Assembly: GCF_932526225.1 (NCBI RefSeq)
Contig: NC_064044.1
Span: forward strand, 253,001 to 317,000
Direction: 5' to 3'
Length of the DNA: 64,000 nt
DNA from: Nematostella vectensis
Lineage: Eukaryota; Cnidaria; Anthozoa; Actiniaria; Edwardsiidae
Positions within the stretch are counted from its first letter, which is position 1; every line of letters begins with the position of its first letter. Shown piece by piece: positions 50,159-62,193 of this stretch. The notes beneath the pieces were generated by a model. That model was not told where the DNA came from and searched no databases. It was given only the letters and a program-made list of their open reading frames with translations. Both the position numbers and the translations under genes were made by a program.

Positions 50159-52169
50159 AATAGCAGGGGGAAGAGAGGGGCACTCTCTTCATACAATATT
50201 GCAGTTGTTACCTATTATTAAATAAGTTTGTAACATGTCTTTGTTTATTAAGCAAGGTCTATTTCTGAGACAAGCAAACTCAAGTAAGGCTGTTGAAATA
50301 ACAGGTGAGTGTTAAAAGAAAAACAATTATCTGATTAGAAAACTACTGTAGATTCCTTTGCACCAAAATAAGAACAAACTTCATTTTGTTTGTTATTTAT
50401 GAGGAAGGAGATGAGCTCTACAAAGCCATAAAGAAATATGTATTGCTCATCTAAATTATACAAGTAAATGATAATATTAAAAAAAGAACTACTGTAAGTA
50501 ATTAGAGTGGTTTTCATTAACCGGTGAAACAAAGTGTGATAGTTAAACGGTAATAGTTAGTAAAACACAAAAAAGAACAATAGAATCAGATCACCACAAA
50601 GTGTAATACGCTAAAGCGTAGTTCACGGGTTAATGAAGGTTTTGACATTTCAACCTTACATCCACATGAAAGTAATGCCTAATATCGAGTGCCCTACAGT
50701 AACTGTTTTGCAGTCAAGTTGTTTTCTTTTAGTAGGTAAAAAATTATTCTAAATAATAGTAATCATAGCTATGGTCACCACTTACACATATAGAACTTGT
50801 AATGAAAAGAAAGAAAAAATATATATATATTTATATATATATGCAGTCAAACAACAGAATTGCATGATAACCTTGAATATATTGAATAAAGGACTGCAAA
50901 AAAACATCTTTTGTACTAGTTGCTTGAATTGACCCTTGGCTATTTTTAGCTGAATTCAACTCCCCCTCTAAAAAAGAAAATAATAATAATAGAACAAAAC
51001 TAAAAAGAAAACAAACATAACAGAGACTCCCACCAACAATTTTGATTTTTTTTACTTTCCTTTAAAAGGGGAGTGTCATGGTTAAGAGATTTGCAATAAC
51101 TCTAGAGCCCTGATACAATAAACTTCAGTGAAATTCTAATACTGACTTATGAGCTTTTGGTACATGTGGGAGACTTTAAACAAAACAAAAAAAATGACCA
51201 CAAACTGTCAATTAACATAGTTTTCAATATAATATTGCATATTATTTAATAAGGTATTCACAGCTTTTAAAAAGTTAAACTGTTTGTTGACACTTAAAAG
51301 CCTACAATAATCACTGACTCCAGACATGCGCAGTACTATGCTGCTGCCCCTTTAAAGTAAAATACACTTTACTTAGTCAGCGTAGACAAAATTGCGGGTT
51401 TTGTCAATATTCTAATATGAAGATGTCAATATTCTCCCCCTTACGTCTTTATTTCTATTTATTTTATGATTTTCACATGATACCAAAACAGCGTCGTTTT
51501 TCTTCGCTAATTTGATGTCATGTACACAAAAAAAGAGATGCGCCCGTGCGCATGGCGAGTCCCCAAGGGACCCAAGACGCCCAAATAGACCTCTATTTTT
51601 TGTCATCCACAATCTCGGCGAGCTGTGCGTGGCGTAACCGTATTACAGGCCTGGGATCCTGGTTATTGTCCTCCCCATTAATGCGCGGGTTGGGATAACC
51701 TTGCAAGAGTGTTGTACAGCATATTCGCTCGGAAATATCGGTGCTTGGGGCCTTCGGGTTCTTTACAGCCTTCCGTAAAAGCCTTGTGCTGTCATACCGA
51801 TTGGGTAATCCGTATGTATGGTTTCCGTTTTGTTCTTCAGACCGGGTTCGATCCCAGGCCAATGGGCTTTTCTTTTTAGTTCGTTTTTTTTTCTTTGTGC
51901 TGGACCCCCTTAATCCTGATAGGTTTTGCGCAAAAATAATAAAAAAAAGTGAGTTTGCAAAATAAGCTTGCTAGATTTATTGATTATATGTATTCAATTT
52001 GTTCCTAGGAAGTTAACAAAAAACACAAAGCAAAGAGTTTGAGGAAGTAAACAAGTATGTGAACTTTAATGTTCTATTTGAAGGGGTGCATTTTGTACAG
52101 GGAAGCATACATAGAATGCTTAACTGGTGGAGAGGGAAGAGGTAAAAGTTTATTGAGCATAATTTCAAC
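50159..52169 (+). repeat. macrosatellite unit 26
   Basis: Copy of unit 20 at +12035 bp, with an AT tract two bases longer. MITE at 50517-50633 has left end CCGGTGAA. B-box-like motif at 51845-51855. Confidence 0.95.
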
Positions 52170-54173
52170 AATAGCAGGGGGAAGAGAGGGGCACTCTCTT
52201 CATACAATATTGCAGTTGTTACCTATTATTAAATAAGTTTGTAACATGTCTTTGTTTATTAAGCAAGGTCTATTTCTGAGACAAGCAAACTCAAGTAAGG
52301 CTGCTGAAATAACAGGTGAGTGTTAAAAGAAAAACAATTATCTGATTAGAAAACTACTGTAGATTCCTTTGCACCAAAATAAGAACAAACTTCATTTTGT
52401 TTGTTATTTATGAGGAACAAGATGAGATCTACAAAGCCATAAAAAAAATGTATTGCTCATCTAAATTATACAAGTAAATAATAATATAAAAAAAGAACAA
52501 CTGTAAGTAATTAGAGTTGTTTTCATTAACCCGTGAAACAAAGTGTGATAGTTAAACGGTAATAGTTAGTAAAACACAAAAAAGTACAATAGAATCAGAT
52601 CACCACAAAGTGTAATACGCTAAAGCGTAGTTCACGGTTTAATGAAGGTTTTGACATTTCAACCTTACATCCACATGAAAGTAATGCCTAATATCGAGTG
52701 CCCTACAGTAAGTGTTTTGCAGTCAAGTTGTTTTCTGTTAGTAGGTACAAAAATATTCTAAATAATAGTAATCATAGCTATGGTCACCACTTACACATAT
52801 AGAACTTGTAATGAAAAGAAAGAAACAAAATATATATATATATGCAGTCAAACAACAGAATTGCATTATAACCTTGAATATATTGAATAAAGGACTGCAA
52901 AAACACATCTTTTGTACTAGTTGCTTGAATTGACCCTTGGCTATTTTTAGCTGAATTCCCCTCCCCCTCTAAAAAAGAAAATAATAATAATAATAGAACA
53001 AAACTAAAAAGAAAACAAACATAACAGAGACCCCCACCAACAATTTTGATTTTTTTTACTTTCCTTTAAAAGGGGAGTGTCATGGTTAAGAGATTTGCAA
53101 TAGCTCTAGAGCCCTGACACAATGAACTTCAGTGAAATTCTAATACTGACTTATGAGCTTTTGGTACATGTGTGAGACTTTAAACAAAACAAAACAAATG
53201 ACCACAAACTGTCAATTAACATAGTTTTCAATATAATATTGCATATTATTTAATAAGGTATTCACAGCTTTTAAAAAGTTCAACTGTTTGTTCACACTTA
53301 AAAGCCTACAATAATCACTGACTCTAGACATGCGCAGTACTATGCTGCTGCCCCTTTAAAGTAAAATACACTTTACTTAGTCAGCGTAGACAAAATTGCG
53401 GATTTTGTCAATATTCTAATATGAAGATGTCAATATTCTCCCCCCTTACGTCTTTATTTCTATTTATTTTATGATTTTCACATGATACCAAAACAGCGTC
53501 TTTTTTCTTCGCTAATTTGATGTCATGTACACAATAAAAGAGATGCGCCCGTGCGCATGGCGAGTCCCCAAGGGACCCAAGACGCCCAAATAGACCTCTA
53601 TTTTTTGTCATCCACAATCACGGCGAGCTGTGCGTGGCGTAACCGTATTACAGGCCTGGGATCCTGGTTATTGTCCTCCCCATTAATGCGCGGGTTGGGA
53701 TAACCTTGCAAGAGTGTTGTACAGCATATTCGCTCGGAAATATCGGTGCTTGGGGCCTTCGGGTTCTTTACAGCCTTCCGTAAAAGCCTTGTGCTGCCAT
53801 ACCGATTGGGTAATCCGTATGTATGGTTTCCGTTTTGTTCTTCAGACCGGGTTCGATCCCAGGCCAATGGGTTTTTTTTTTTAGTTCCTTTTTTTTTCTT
53901 TGTGCTGGACCCCCTTAATCCTGATAGGTTTTGCGCAAAAATAATAAAAAAAGTGAGTTTGCAAACTAAGCTTGCTAGCTTTATTGATTATATGTATTCA
54001 ATTTGTTCCTAGGAAGTTAACAAAAAACACAAAGCAAAGAGTTTGAGGAAGTAAACAAGTATGTGAACTTTAATGTTCTATTTGAAGGGGTGCATTTTGT
54101 ACAGGGAAGCATACATAGAATGCTTAACTGGTGGAGAGGGAAGAGGTAAAAGTTTATTTAGCATAATTTCAAC
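52170..54173 (+). repeat. macrosatellite unit 27
   Basis: Copy of unit 21 near +12035 bp; the AT tract differs (no TTT interruption here). MITE at 52526-52642 has the mutated right end. B-box-like motif at 53850-53860. Confidence 0.95.
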
Positions 54174-56181
54174 AATAGCAGGGGGAAGAGAGGGGCACTC
54201 TCTTCATACAATATTGCAGTTGTTACCTATTATTAAAAAAGTTTGTAACATGTCTTTGTTTATTAAGCAAGGTCTATTTCTGAGACAAGCAAACTCAAGT
54301 AAGGCTGTTGAAATAACAGGTGAGTGTTAAAAGAAAAACAATTATCTGATTAGAAAACTACTGTAGATTCCTTTGCACCAAAATAAGAACAAACTTCATT
54401 TTGTTTGTTATTTATGAGGAACGAGATGAGCTCTACAAAGCCATAAAGAAATATGTATTGCTCATCTAAATTATACAAGTGAATAATAATATTAAAAAAG
54501 AACTACTGTAAGTAATTAGAGTGGTTTTCATTAACCCGTGAAACAAAGTGTGATAGTTAAACGGTAATAGTTAGTAAAACACAAAAAAGTACAATAGAAT
54601 CAGATCACCACAAAGTGTAATACGCTAAAGCGTAGTTCACGGTTTAATGAAGGTTTTGACATTTCAACCTTACATCCACATGAAAGTAATGCCTAATATC
54701 GAGTGCCCTACAGTAAGTGTTTTGCAGTCAAGTTGTTTTCTGTTAGTAGGTACAAAAATATTCTAAATAATAGTAATCATAGCTATGGTCACCACTTACA
54801 CATATAGAACTTGTAATGAAAAGAAAGAAACAAAATATATATATATGCAGTCAAACAACAGAATTGCATGATAACCTTGAATATATTGAATAAAGGACTG
54901 CAAAAAAAACATCTTTTGTACTAGTTGCTTGAATTGACCCTTGGCTATTTTTAGCTGAATTCCCCTCCCCCTCTAAAAAAGAAAATAATAATAATAATAA
55001 TAGAACAAAACTAAAAAGACAACAAACATAACAGAGACCCCCACCAACAATTTTGATTTTTTTTACTTTCCTTTAAAAGGGGAGTGTCATGGTTAAGAGA
55101 TTTGCAATAGCTCTAGAGCCCTGACACAATGAACTTCAGTGAAATTCTAATACTGACTTATGAGCTTTTGGTACATGTGGGAGACTTTAAACAAAACAAA
55201 ACAAATGACCATAAACTGTCAATTAACATAGTTTTCAATATAATATTGCATATTATTTAATAAGGTATTCACAGCTTTTAAAAAGTTCAACTGTTTGTTG
55301 ACACTTAAAAGCCTACAATAATCACTGACTCTAGACATGCGCAGTACTATGCTGCTGCCCCTTTAAAGTAAAATACACTTTACTTAGTCAGCGTAGACAA
55401 AATTGCGGATTTTGTCAATATTCTAATATGAAGATGTCAATATTCTCCCCCCTTACGTCTTTATTTCTATTTATTTTATGATTTTCACATGATACCAAAA
55501 CAGCGTCTTTTTTCTTCGCTAATTTGATGTTATGTACACAATAAAAGAGATGCGCCCGTGCGCATGGCGAGTCCCCAAGGGACCCAAGACGCCCAAATAG
55601 ACCTCTATTTTTTGTCATCCACAATCTCGGCGAGCTGTGCGTGGCGTAACCGTATTACAGGCCTGGGATCCTGGTTATTGTCCTCACCATTAATGCGCGG
55701 GTTGGGATAACCTTGCAAGAGTGTTGTACAGCATATTCGCTCGGAAATATCGGTGCTTGGGGCCTTCGGGTTCTTTACAGCCTTCCGTAAAAGCCTTGTG
55801 CTGCCATACCGATTGGGTAATCCGTATGTATGGTTTCCGTTTTGTTCTTCAGACCGGGTTCGATCCCAGGCCAATGGGCTTTTTTTTTTAGTTCGTTTTT
55901 TTTTCTTTGTGCTGGACCCCCTTAATCCTGATAGGTTTTGCGCAAAAATAATAAAAAAAAGTGAGTTTGCAAAATAAGCTTGCTAGATTTATTGATTATA
56001 TGTATTCAATTTGTTCCTAGGAAGTTAACAAAAAACACAAAGCAAAGAGTTTAAGGAAGTAAACAAGTATGTGAACTTTAATGTTCTATTTGAAGGGGTG
56101 CATTTTGTACAGGGAAGCATACATAGAATGCTTAACTGGTGGAGAGGGAAGAGGTAAAAGTTTATTGAGCATAATTTCAAC
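54174..56181 (+). repeat. macrosatellite unit 28
   Basis: Copy of unit 22 at +12035 bp, with the private change CAAGTGAATAAT. MITE at 54531-54647 has the mutated right end. It carries the same stop-removing change as unit 22. B-box-like motif at 55857-55867. Confidence 0.95.
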
Positions 56182-58185
56182 AATAGCAGGGGGAAGAGAG
56201 GGGCACTCTCTTCATACAATATTGCAGTTGTTACCTATTATTAAATAAGTTTGTAACATGTCTTTGTTTATTAAGCAAGGTCTATTTCTGAGACAAGCAA
56301 ACTCAAGTAAGGCTGTTGAAATAACAGGTGAGTGTTAAAAGAAAAACAATTATCTGATTAGAAAACTACTGTAGATTCCTTTGCACCAAAATAAGAACAA
56401 ACTTCATTTTGTTTGTTATTTATGAGGAACGAGATGAGCTCTACAAAGCCATAAAGAAATATGTATTGCTCATCTAAATTATACAAGTAAATAATAATAT
56501 TAAAAAAGAACTACTGTAAGTAATTAGAGTGGTTTTCATTAACCCGTGAAACAAAGTGTGATAGTTAAACGGTAATAGTTAGTAAAACACAAAAAAGTAC
56601 AATAGAATCAGATCACCACAAAGTGTAATACGCTAAAGCGTAGTTCACGGTTTAATGAAGGTTTTGACATTTCAACCTTACATCCACATGAAAGTAATGC
56701 CTAATATCGAGTGCCCTACAGTAAGTGTTTTGCAGTCAAGTTGTTTTCTGTTAGTAGGTACAAAAATATTCTAAATAATAGTAATCATAGCTATGGTCAC
56801 CACTTACACATATAGAACTTGTAATGAAAAGAAAGAAACAAAATATATATATATGCAGTCAAACAACAGAATTGCATGATAACCTTGAATATATTGAATA
56901 AAGGACTGCAAAAAAACATCTTTTGTACTAGTTGCTTGAATTGACCCTTGGCTATTTTTAGCTGAATTCCCCTCCCCCTCTAAAAAAGAAAATAATAATA
57001 ATAATAGAACAAAACTAAAAAGACAACAAACATAACAGAGACCCCCACCAACAATTTTGATTTTTTTTACTTTCCTTTAAAAGTTGAGTGTCATGGTTAA
57101 GAGATTTGCAATAGCTCTAGAGCCCTGACACAATGAACTTCAGTGAAATTCTAATACTGACTTATGAGCTTTTGGTACATGTGGGAGACTTTAAACAAAA
57201 CAAAACAAATGACCACAAACTGTCAATTAACATAGTTTTCAATATAATATTGCATATTATTTAATAAGGTATTCACAGCTTTTAAAAAGTTCAACTGTTT
57301 GTTGACACTTAAAAGCCTACAATAATCACTGACTCTAGACATGTGCAGTACTATGCTGCTGCCCCTTTAAAGTAAAATACACTTTACTTAGTCAGCGTAG
57401 ACAAAATTGCGGATTTTGTCAATATCCTAATATGAAGATGTCAATATTCTCCCCCCTTACGTCTTTATTTCTATTTATTTTATGATTTTTACATGATACC
57501 AAAACAGCGTCTTTTTTCTTCGCTAATTTGATGTCATGTACACAATAAAAGAGATGCGCCCGTGCGCATGGCGAGTCCCCAAGGGACCCAAGACGCCCAA
57601 ATAGACCTCTATTTTTTGTCATCCACAATCTCGGCGAGCTGTGCGTGGCGTAACCGTATTACAGGCCTGGGATCCTGGTTATTGTCCTCCCCATTAATGC
57701 GCGGGTTGGGATAACCTTGCAAGAGTGTTGTACAGCATATTCGCTCGGAAATATCGGTGCTTGGGGCCTTCGGGTTCTTTACAGCCTTCCGTAAAAGCCT
57801 TGTGCTGCCATACCGATTGGGTAATCCGTATGTATGGTTTCCGTTTTGTTCTTCAGACCGGGTTCGATCCCAGGCCAATGGGCTTTTTTTTTTAGTTCGT
57901 TTTTTTTTCTTTGTGCTGGACCCCCTTAATCCTGATAGGTTTTGCGCAAAAATAATAAAAAAAAGTGAGTTTGCAAAATAAGCTTGCTAGATTTATTGAT
58001 TATATGTATTCAATTTGTTCCTAGGAAGTTAACAAAAAACACAAAGCAAAGAGTTTGAGGAAGTAAACAAGTATGTGAACTTTAATGTTCTATTTGAAGG
58101 GGTGCATTTTGTACAGGGAAGCATACATAGAATGCTTAACTGGTGTAGAGGGAAGAGGTAAAAGTTTATTGAGCATAATTTCAAC
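56182..58185 (+). repeat. macrosatellite unit 29
   Basis: Copy of unit 23 at +12035 bp including CATGTGCAG. MITE at 56539-56655 has the mutated right end. B-box-like motif at 57861-57871. Confidence 0.95.
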
Positions 58186-60189
58186 AATAGCAGGGGGAAG
58201 AGAGGGGCACTCTCTTCATACAATATTGCAGTTGTTACCTATTATTAAATAAGTTTGCAACATGTCTTTGTTTATTAAGCAAGGTCTATTTCTGAGGCAA
58301 GCAAACTCAAGTAAGGCTGTTGAAATAACAGGTGAGTGTTAAAAGAAAAACAATTATCTGATTAGAAAACTACTGTAGATTCCTTTGCACCAAAATAAGA
58401 ACAAACTTCATTTTGTTTGTTATTTATGAGGAACGAGATGAGCTCTACAAAGCCATAAAGAAATATGTATTGCTCCTCTAAATTATACAAGTAAATAATA
58501 ATATTAAAAAAAGAACTACTGTAAGTAATTAGAGTGGTTTTCATTAACCCGTGAAACAAAGTGTGATAGTTAAACGGTAATAGTTAGTAAAACACAAAAA
58601 AGTACAATAGAATCAGATCACCACAAAGTGTAATACGCTAAAGCGTAGTTCACGGGTTAATGAAGGTTTTGACATTTCAACCTTACATCCACATGAAAGT
58701 AATGCCTAATATCGAGTGCCCTACAGTAAGTGTTTTGCAGTCAAGTTGTTTTCTGTTAGTAGGTACAAAAATATTCTAAATAATAGTAATCATAGCTATG
58801 GTCACCACTTACACATATAGAACTTGTAATGAAAAGAAAGAAACAAAATATATATATATGCAGTCAAACAACAGAATTGCATGATAACCTTGAATATATT
58901 GAATAAAGGACTGCAAAAAAACATCTTTTGTACTAGTTGCTTGAATTGACCCTTGGCTATTTTTAGCTGAATTCCCCTCCCCCTCTAAAAAAGAAAAAAA
59001 TAATAATAATAGAACAAAACTAAAAAGACAACAAACATAACAGAGACCCCCACCAACAATTTTGATTTTTTTTACTTTCCTTTAAAAGTTGAGTGTCATG
59101 GTTAAGAGATTTGCAATAGCTCTAGAGCCCTGACACAATGAACTTCAGTGAAATTCTAATACTGACTTATGAGCTTTTGGTACATGTGGGAGACTTTAAA
59201 CAAAACAAAACAAATGACCACAAAATGTCAATTAACATAGTTTTCAATATAATATTGCATATTATTTAATAAGGTATTCACAGCTTTTAAAAAGTTCAAC
59301 TGTTTGTTGACACTTAAAAGCCTACAATAATCACTGACTCTAGACATGCGCAGTACTATGCTGCTGCCCCTTTAAAGTAAAATACACTTTACTTAGTCAG
59401 CGTAGACAAAATTGCGGATTTTGTCAATATTCTAATATGAAGATGTCAATATTCTCCCCCCTTACGTCTTTATTTCTATTTATTTTATGATTTTTACATG
59501 ATACCAAAACAGCGTCTTTTTTCTTCGGTAATTTGATGTCATGTACACAATAAAAGAGATGCGCCCGTGCGCATGGCGAGTCCCCAAGGGACCCAAGACG
59601 CCCAAATAGACCTCTATTTTTTGTCATCCACAATCTCGGCGAGCTGTGCGTGGCGTAACCGTATTACAGGCCTGGGATCCTGGTTATTGTCCTCACCATT
59701 AATGCGCGGGTTGGGATAACCTTGCAAGAGTGTTGTACAGCATATTCGCTCGGAAATATCGGTGCTTGGGGCCTTCGGGTTCTTTACAGCCTTCCGTAAA
59801 AGCCTTGTGCTGCCATACCGATTGGGTAATCCGTATGTATGGTTTCCGTTTTGTTCTTCAGACCGGGTTCGATCCCAGGCCAATGGGCTTTTTTTTTAGT
59901 TCGTTTTTTTTTTCTTTGTGCTGGACCCCCTTAATCCTGATAGGTTTTGCGCAAAAATAATAAAAAAAGTGAGTTTGCAAAATAAGCTTGCTAGCTTTAT
60001 TGATTATATGTATTCAATTTGTTCCTAGGAAGTTAACAAAAAACACAAAGCAAAGAGTTTGAGGAAGTAAACAAGTATGTGAACTTTAATGTTCTATTTG
60101 AAGGGGTGCATTTTGTACAGGGAAGCATACATAGAATGCTTAACTGGTGGAGAGGGAAGAGGTAAAAGTTTATTTAGCATAATTTCAAC
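58186..60189 (+). repeat. macrosatellite unit 30
   Basis: Copy of unit 24 at +12035 bp including GGCAAGC and CTCCTCTAA. MITE at 58554-58670, ends intact. B-box-like motif at 59866-59876. Confidence 0.95.
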
Positions 60190-62193
60190 AATAGCAGGGG
60201 GAAGAGAGGGGCACTCTCTTCATACAATATTGCAGTTGTTACCTATTATTAAATAAGTTTGTAACATGTCTTTGTTTATTAAGCAAGGTCTATTTCTGAG
60301 ACAAGCAAACTCAAGTAAGGCTGTTGAAATAACAGGTGAGTGTTAAAAGAAAAACAATTATCTGATTAGAAAACTACTGTAGATTCCTTTGCACCAAAAT
60401 AAGAACAAACTTCATTTTGTTTGTTATTTATGAGGAACGAGATGAGCTCTACAAAGCCATAAAGAAATATGTATTGCTCATCTAAATTATACAAGTAAAT
60501 AATAATATTAAAAAAGAACTACTGTAAGTAATTAGAGTGGTTTTCATTAACCCGTGAAACAAAGCGTGATAGTTAAACGGTAATAGTTAGTAAAACACAA
60601 AAAAGTACAATAGAATCAGATCACCACAAAGTGTAATACGCTAAAGCGTAGTTCACGGTTTAATAAAGGTTTTGACATTTCAACCTTACATCCACATGAA
60701 AGTAATGCCTAATATCGAGTGCCCTACAGTAAGTGTTTTGCAGTCAAGTTGTTTTCTGTTAGTAGGTACAAAAATATTCTAAATAATAGTAATCATAGAT
60801 GTGGTCACCACTTACACATATAGAACTTGTAATGAAAAGAAAGAAACAAAATATATATATATGCAGTCAAACAACAGAATTGCATGATAACCTTGAATAT
60901 ATTGAATAAAGGACTGCAAAAAAACATCTTTTGTACTAGTTGCTTGAATTGACCCTTGGCTATTTTTAGCTGAATTCCCCTCCCCCTCTAAAAAAGAAAA
61001 TAATAATAATAATAATAGAATAAAACTAAAAAGAAAACAAACAAAACAGAGACCCCCACCAACAATTTTGATTTTTTTTACTTTCCTTTAAAAGGGGAGT
61101 GTCATGGTTAAGAGATTTGCAATAGCTCTAGAGCCCTGACACAATGAACTTCAGTGAAATTCTAATACTGACTTATGAGCTTTTGGTACATGTGGGAGAC
61201 TTTAAACAAAACAAAACAAATGACCACAAACTGTCAATTAACATAGTTTTCAATATAATATTGCATATTATTTAATAAGGTATTCACAGCTTTTAAAAAG
61301 TTCAACTGTTTGTTGACACTTAAAAGCCTACAATAATCACTGACTCTAGACATGCGCAGTACTATGCTGCTGCCCCTTTAAAGTAAAATACACTTTACTT
61401 AGTCAGCGTAGACAAAATTGCGGATTTTGTCAATATTCTAATATGAAGATGTCAATATTCTCCCCCCTTACGTCTTTATTTCTATTTATTTTATGATTTT
61501 CACATGATACCAAAACAGCGTCTTTTTTCTTCGCTAATTTGATGTCATGTACACAATAAAAGAGATGCGCCCGTGCGCATGGCGAGTCCCCAAGGGACCC
61601 AAGACGCCCAAATTGACCTCTATTTTTTGTCATCCACAATCTCGGCGAGCTGTGCGTGGCGTAACCGTATTACAGGCCTGGGATCCTGGTTATTGTCCTC
61701 ACCATTAATGCGCGGGTTGGGATAACCTTGCAAGAGTGTTGTACAGCATATTCGCTCGGAAATATCGGTGCTTGGGGCCTTCGGGTTCTTTACAGCCTTC
61801 CGTAAAAGCCTTGTGCTGCCATACCGATTGGGTAATCCGTATGTATGGTTTCCGTTTTGTTCTTCAGACCGGGTTCGATCCCAGGCCAATGGGCTTTTTT
61901 TTAGTTCCTTTTTTTTTCTTTGTGCTGGACCCCCTTAATCCTGATAGGTTTTGCGCAAAAATAATAAAAAAAGTGAGTTTGCAAAATAAGCTTGCTAGCT
62001 TTATTGATTATATGTATTCAATTTGTTCCTAGGAAGTTAACAAAAAACACAAAGCAAAGAGTTTGAGGAAGTAAACAAGTATGTGAACTTTAATGTTCTA
62101 TTTGAAGGGGTGCATTTTGTACAGGGAAGCATACATAGAATGCTTAACTGGTGGAGAGGGAAGAGGTAAAAGTTTATTGAGCATAATTTCAAC
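60190..62193 (+). repeat. macrosatellite unit 31
   Basis: The first part copies unit 25 (GCGTGATAG, AGATGTGGTC). The match stops near 61.0 kb, where GAAAACAAACAAAACAG and AAGGGGAG replace the unit-25 variants. MITE at 60547-60663 has the mutated right end. Shortened T run after the B-box-like motif (61872-61882). Confidence 0.95.

Larger units (their letters stand above)
36750..60830 (+). repeat. 6-unit higher-order repeat, period 12035 bp, two copies
   Basis: From the middle of unit 19 to early unit 25, the sequence repeats from early unit 25 to early unit 31 at an offset of 12035 bp. Paired private markers are CCGGTGAA (20/26), GCTGCTGAAA (21/27), a TAA-to-AAA change (22/28), CATGTGCAG (23/29), GGCAAGC with CTCCTCTAA (24/30) and AGATGTGGTC with GCGTGATAG (25/31). 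I noticed only a few differences over 12 kb, so this is the largest and apparently one of the youngest duplications in the window. Confidence 0.88.
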
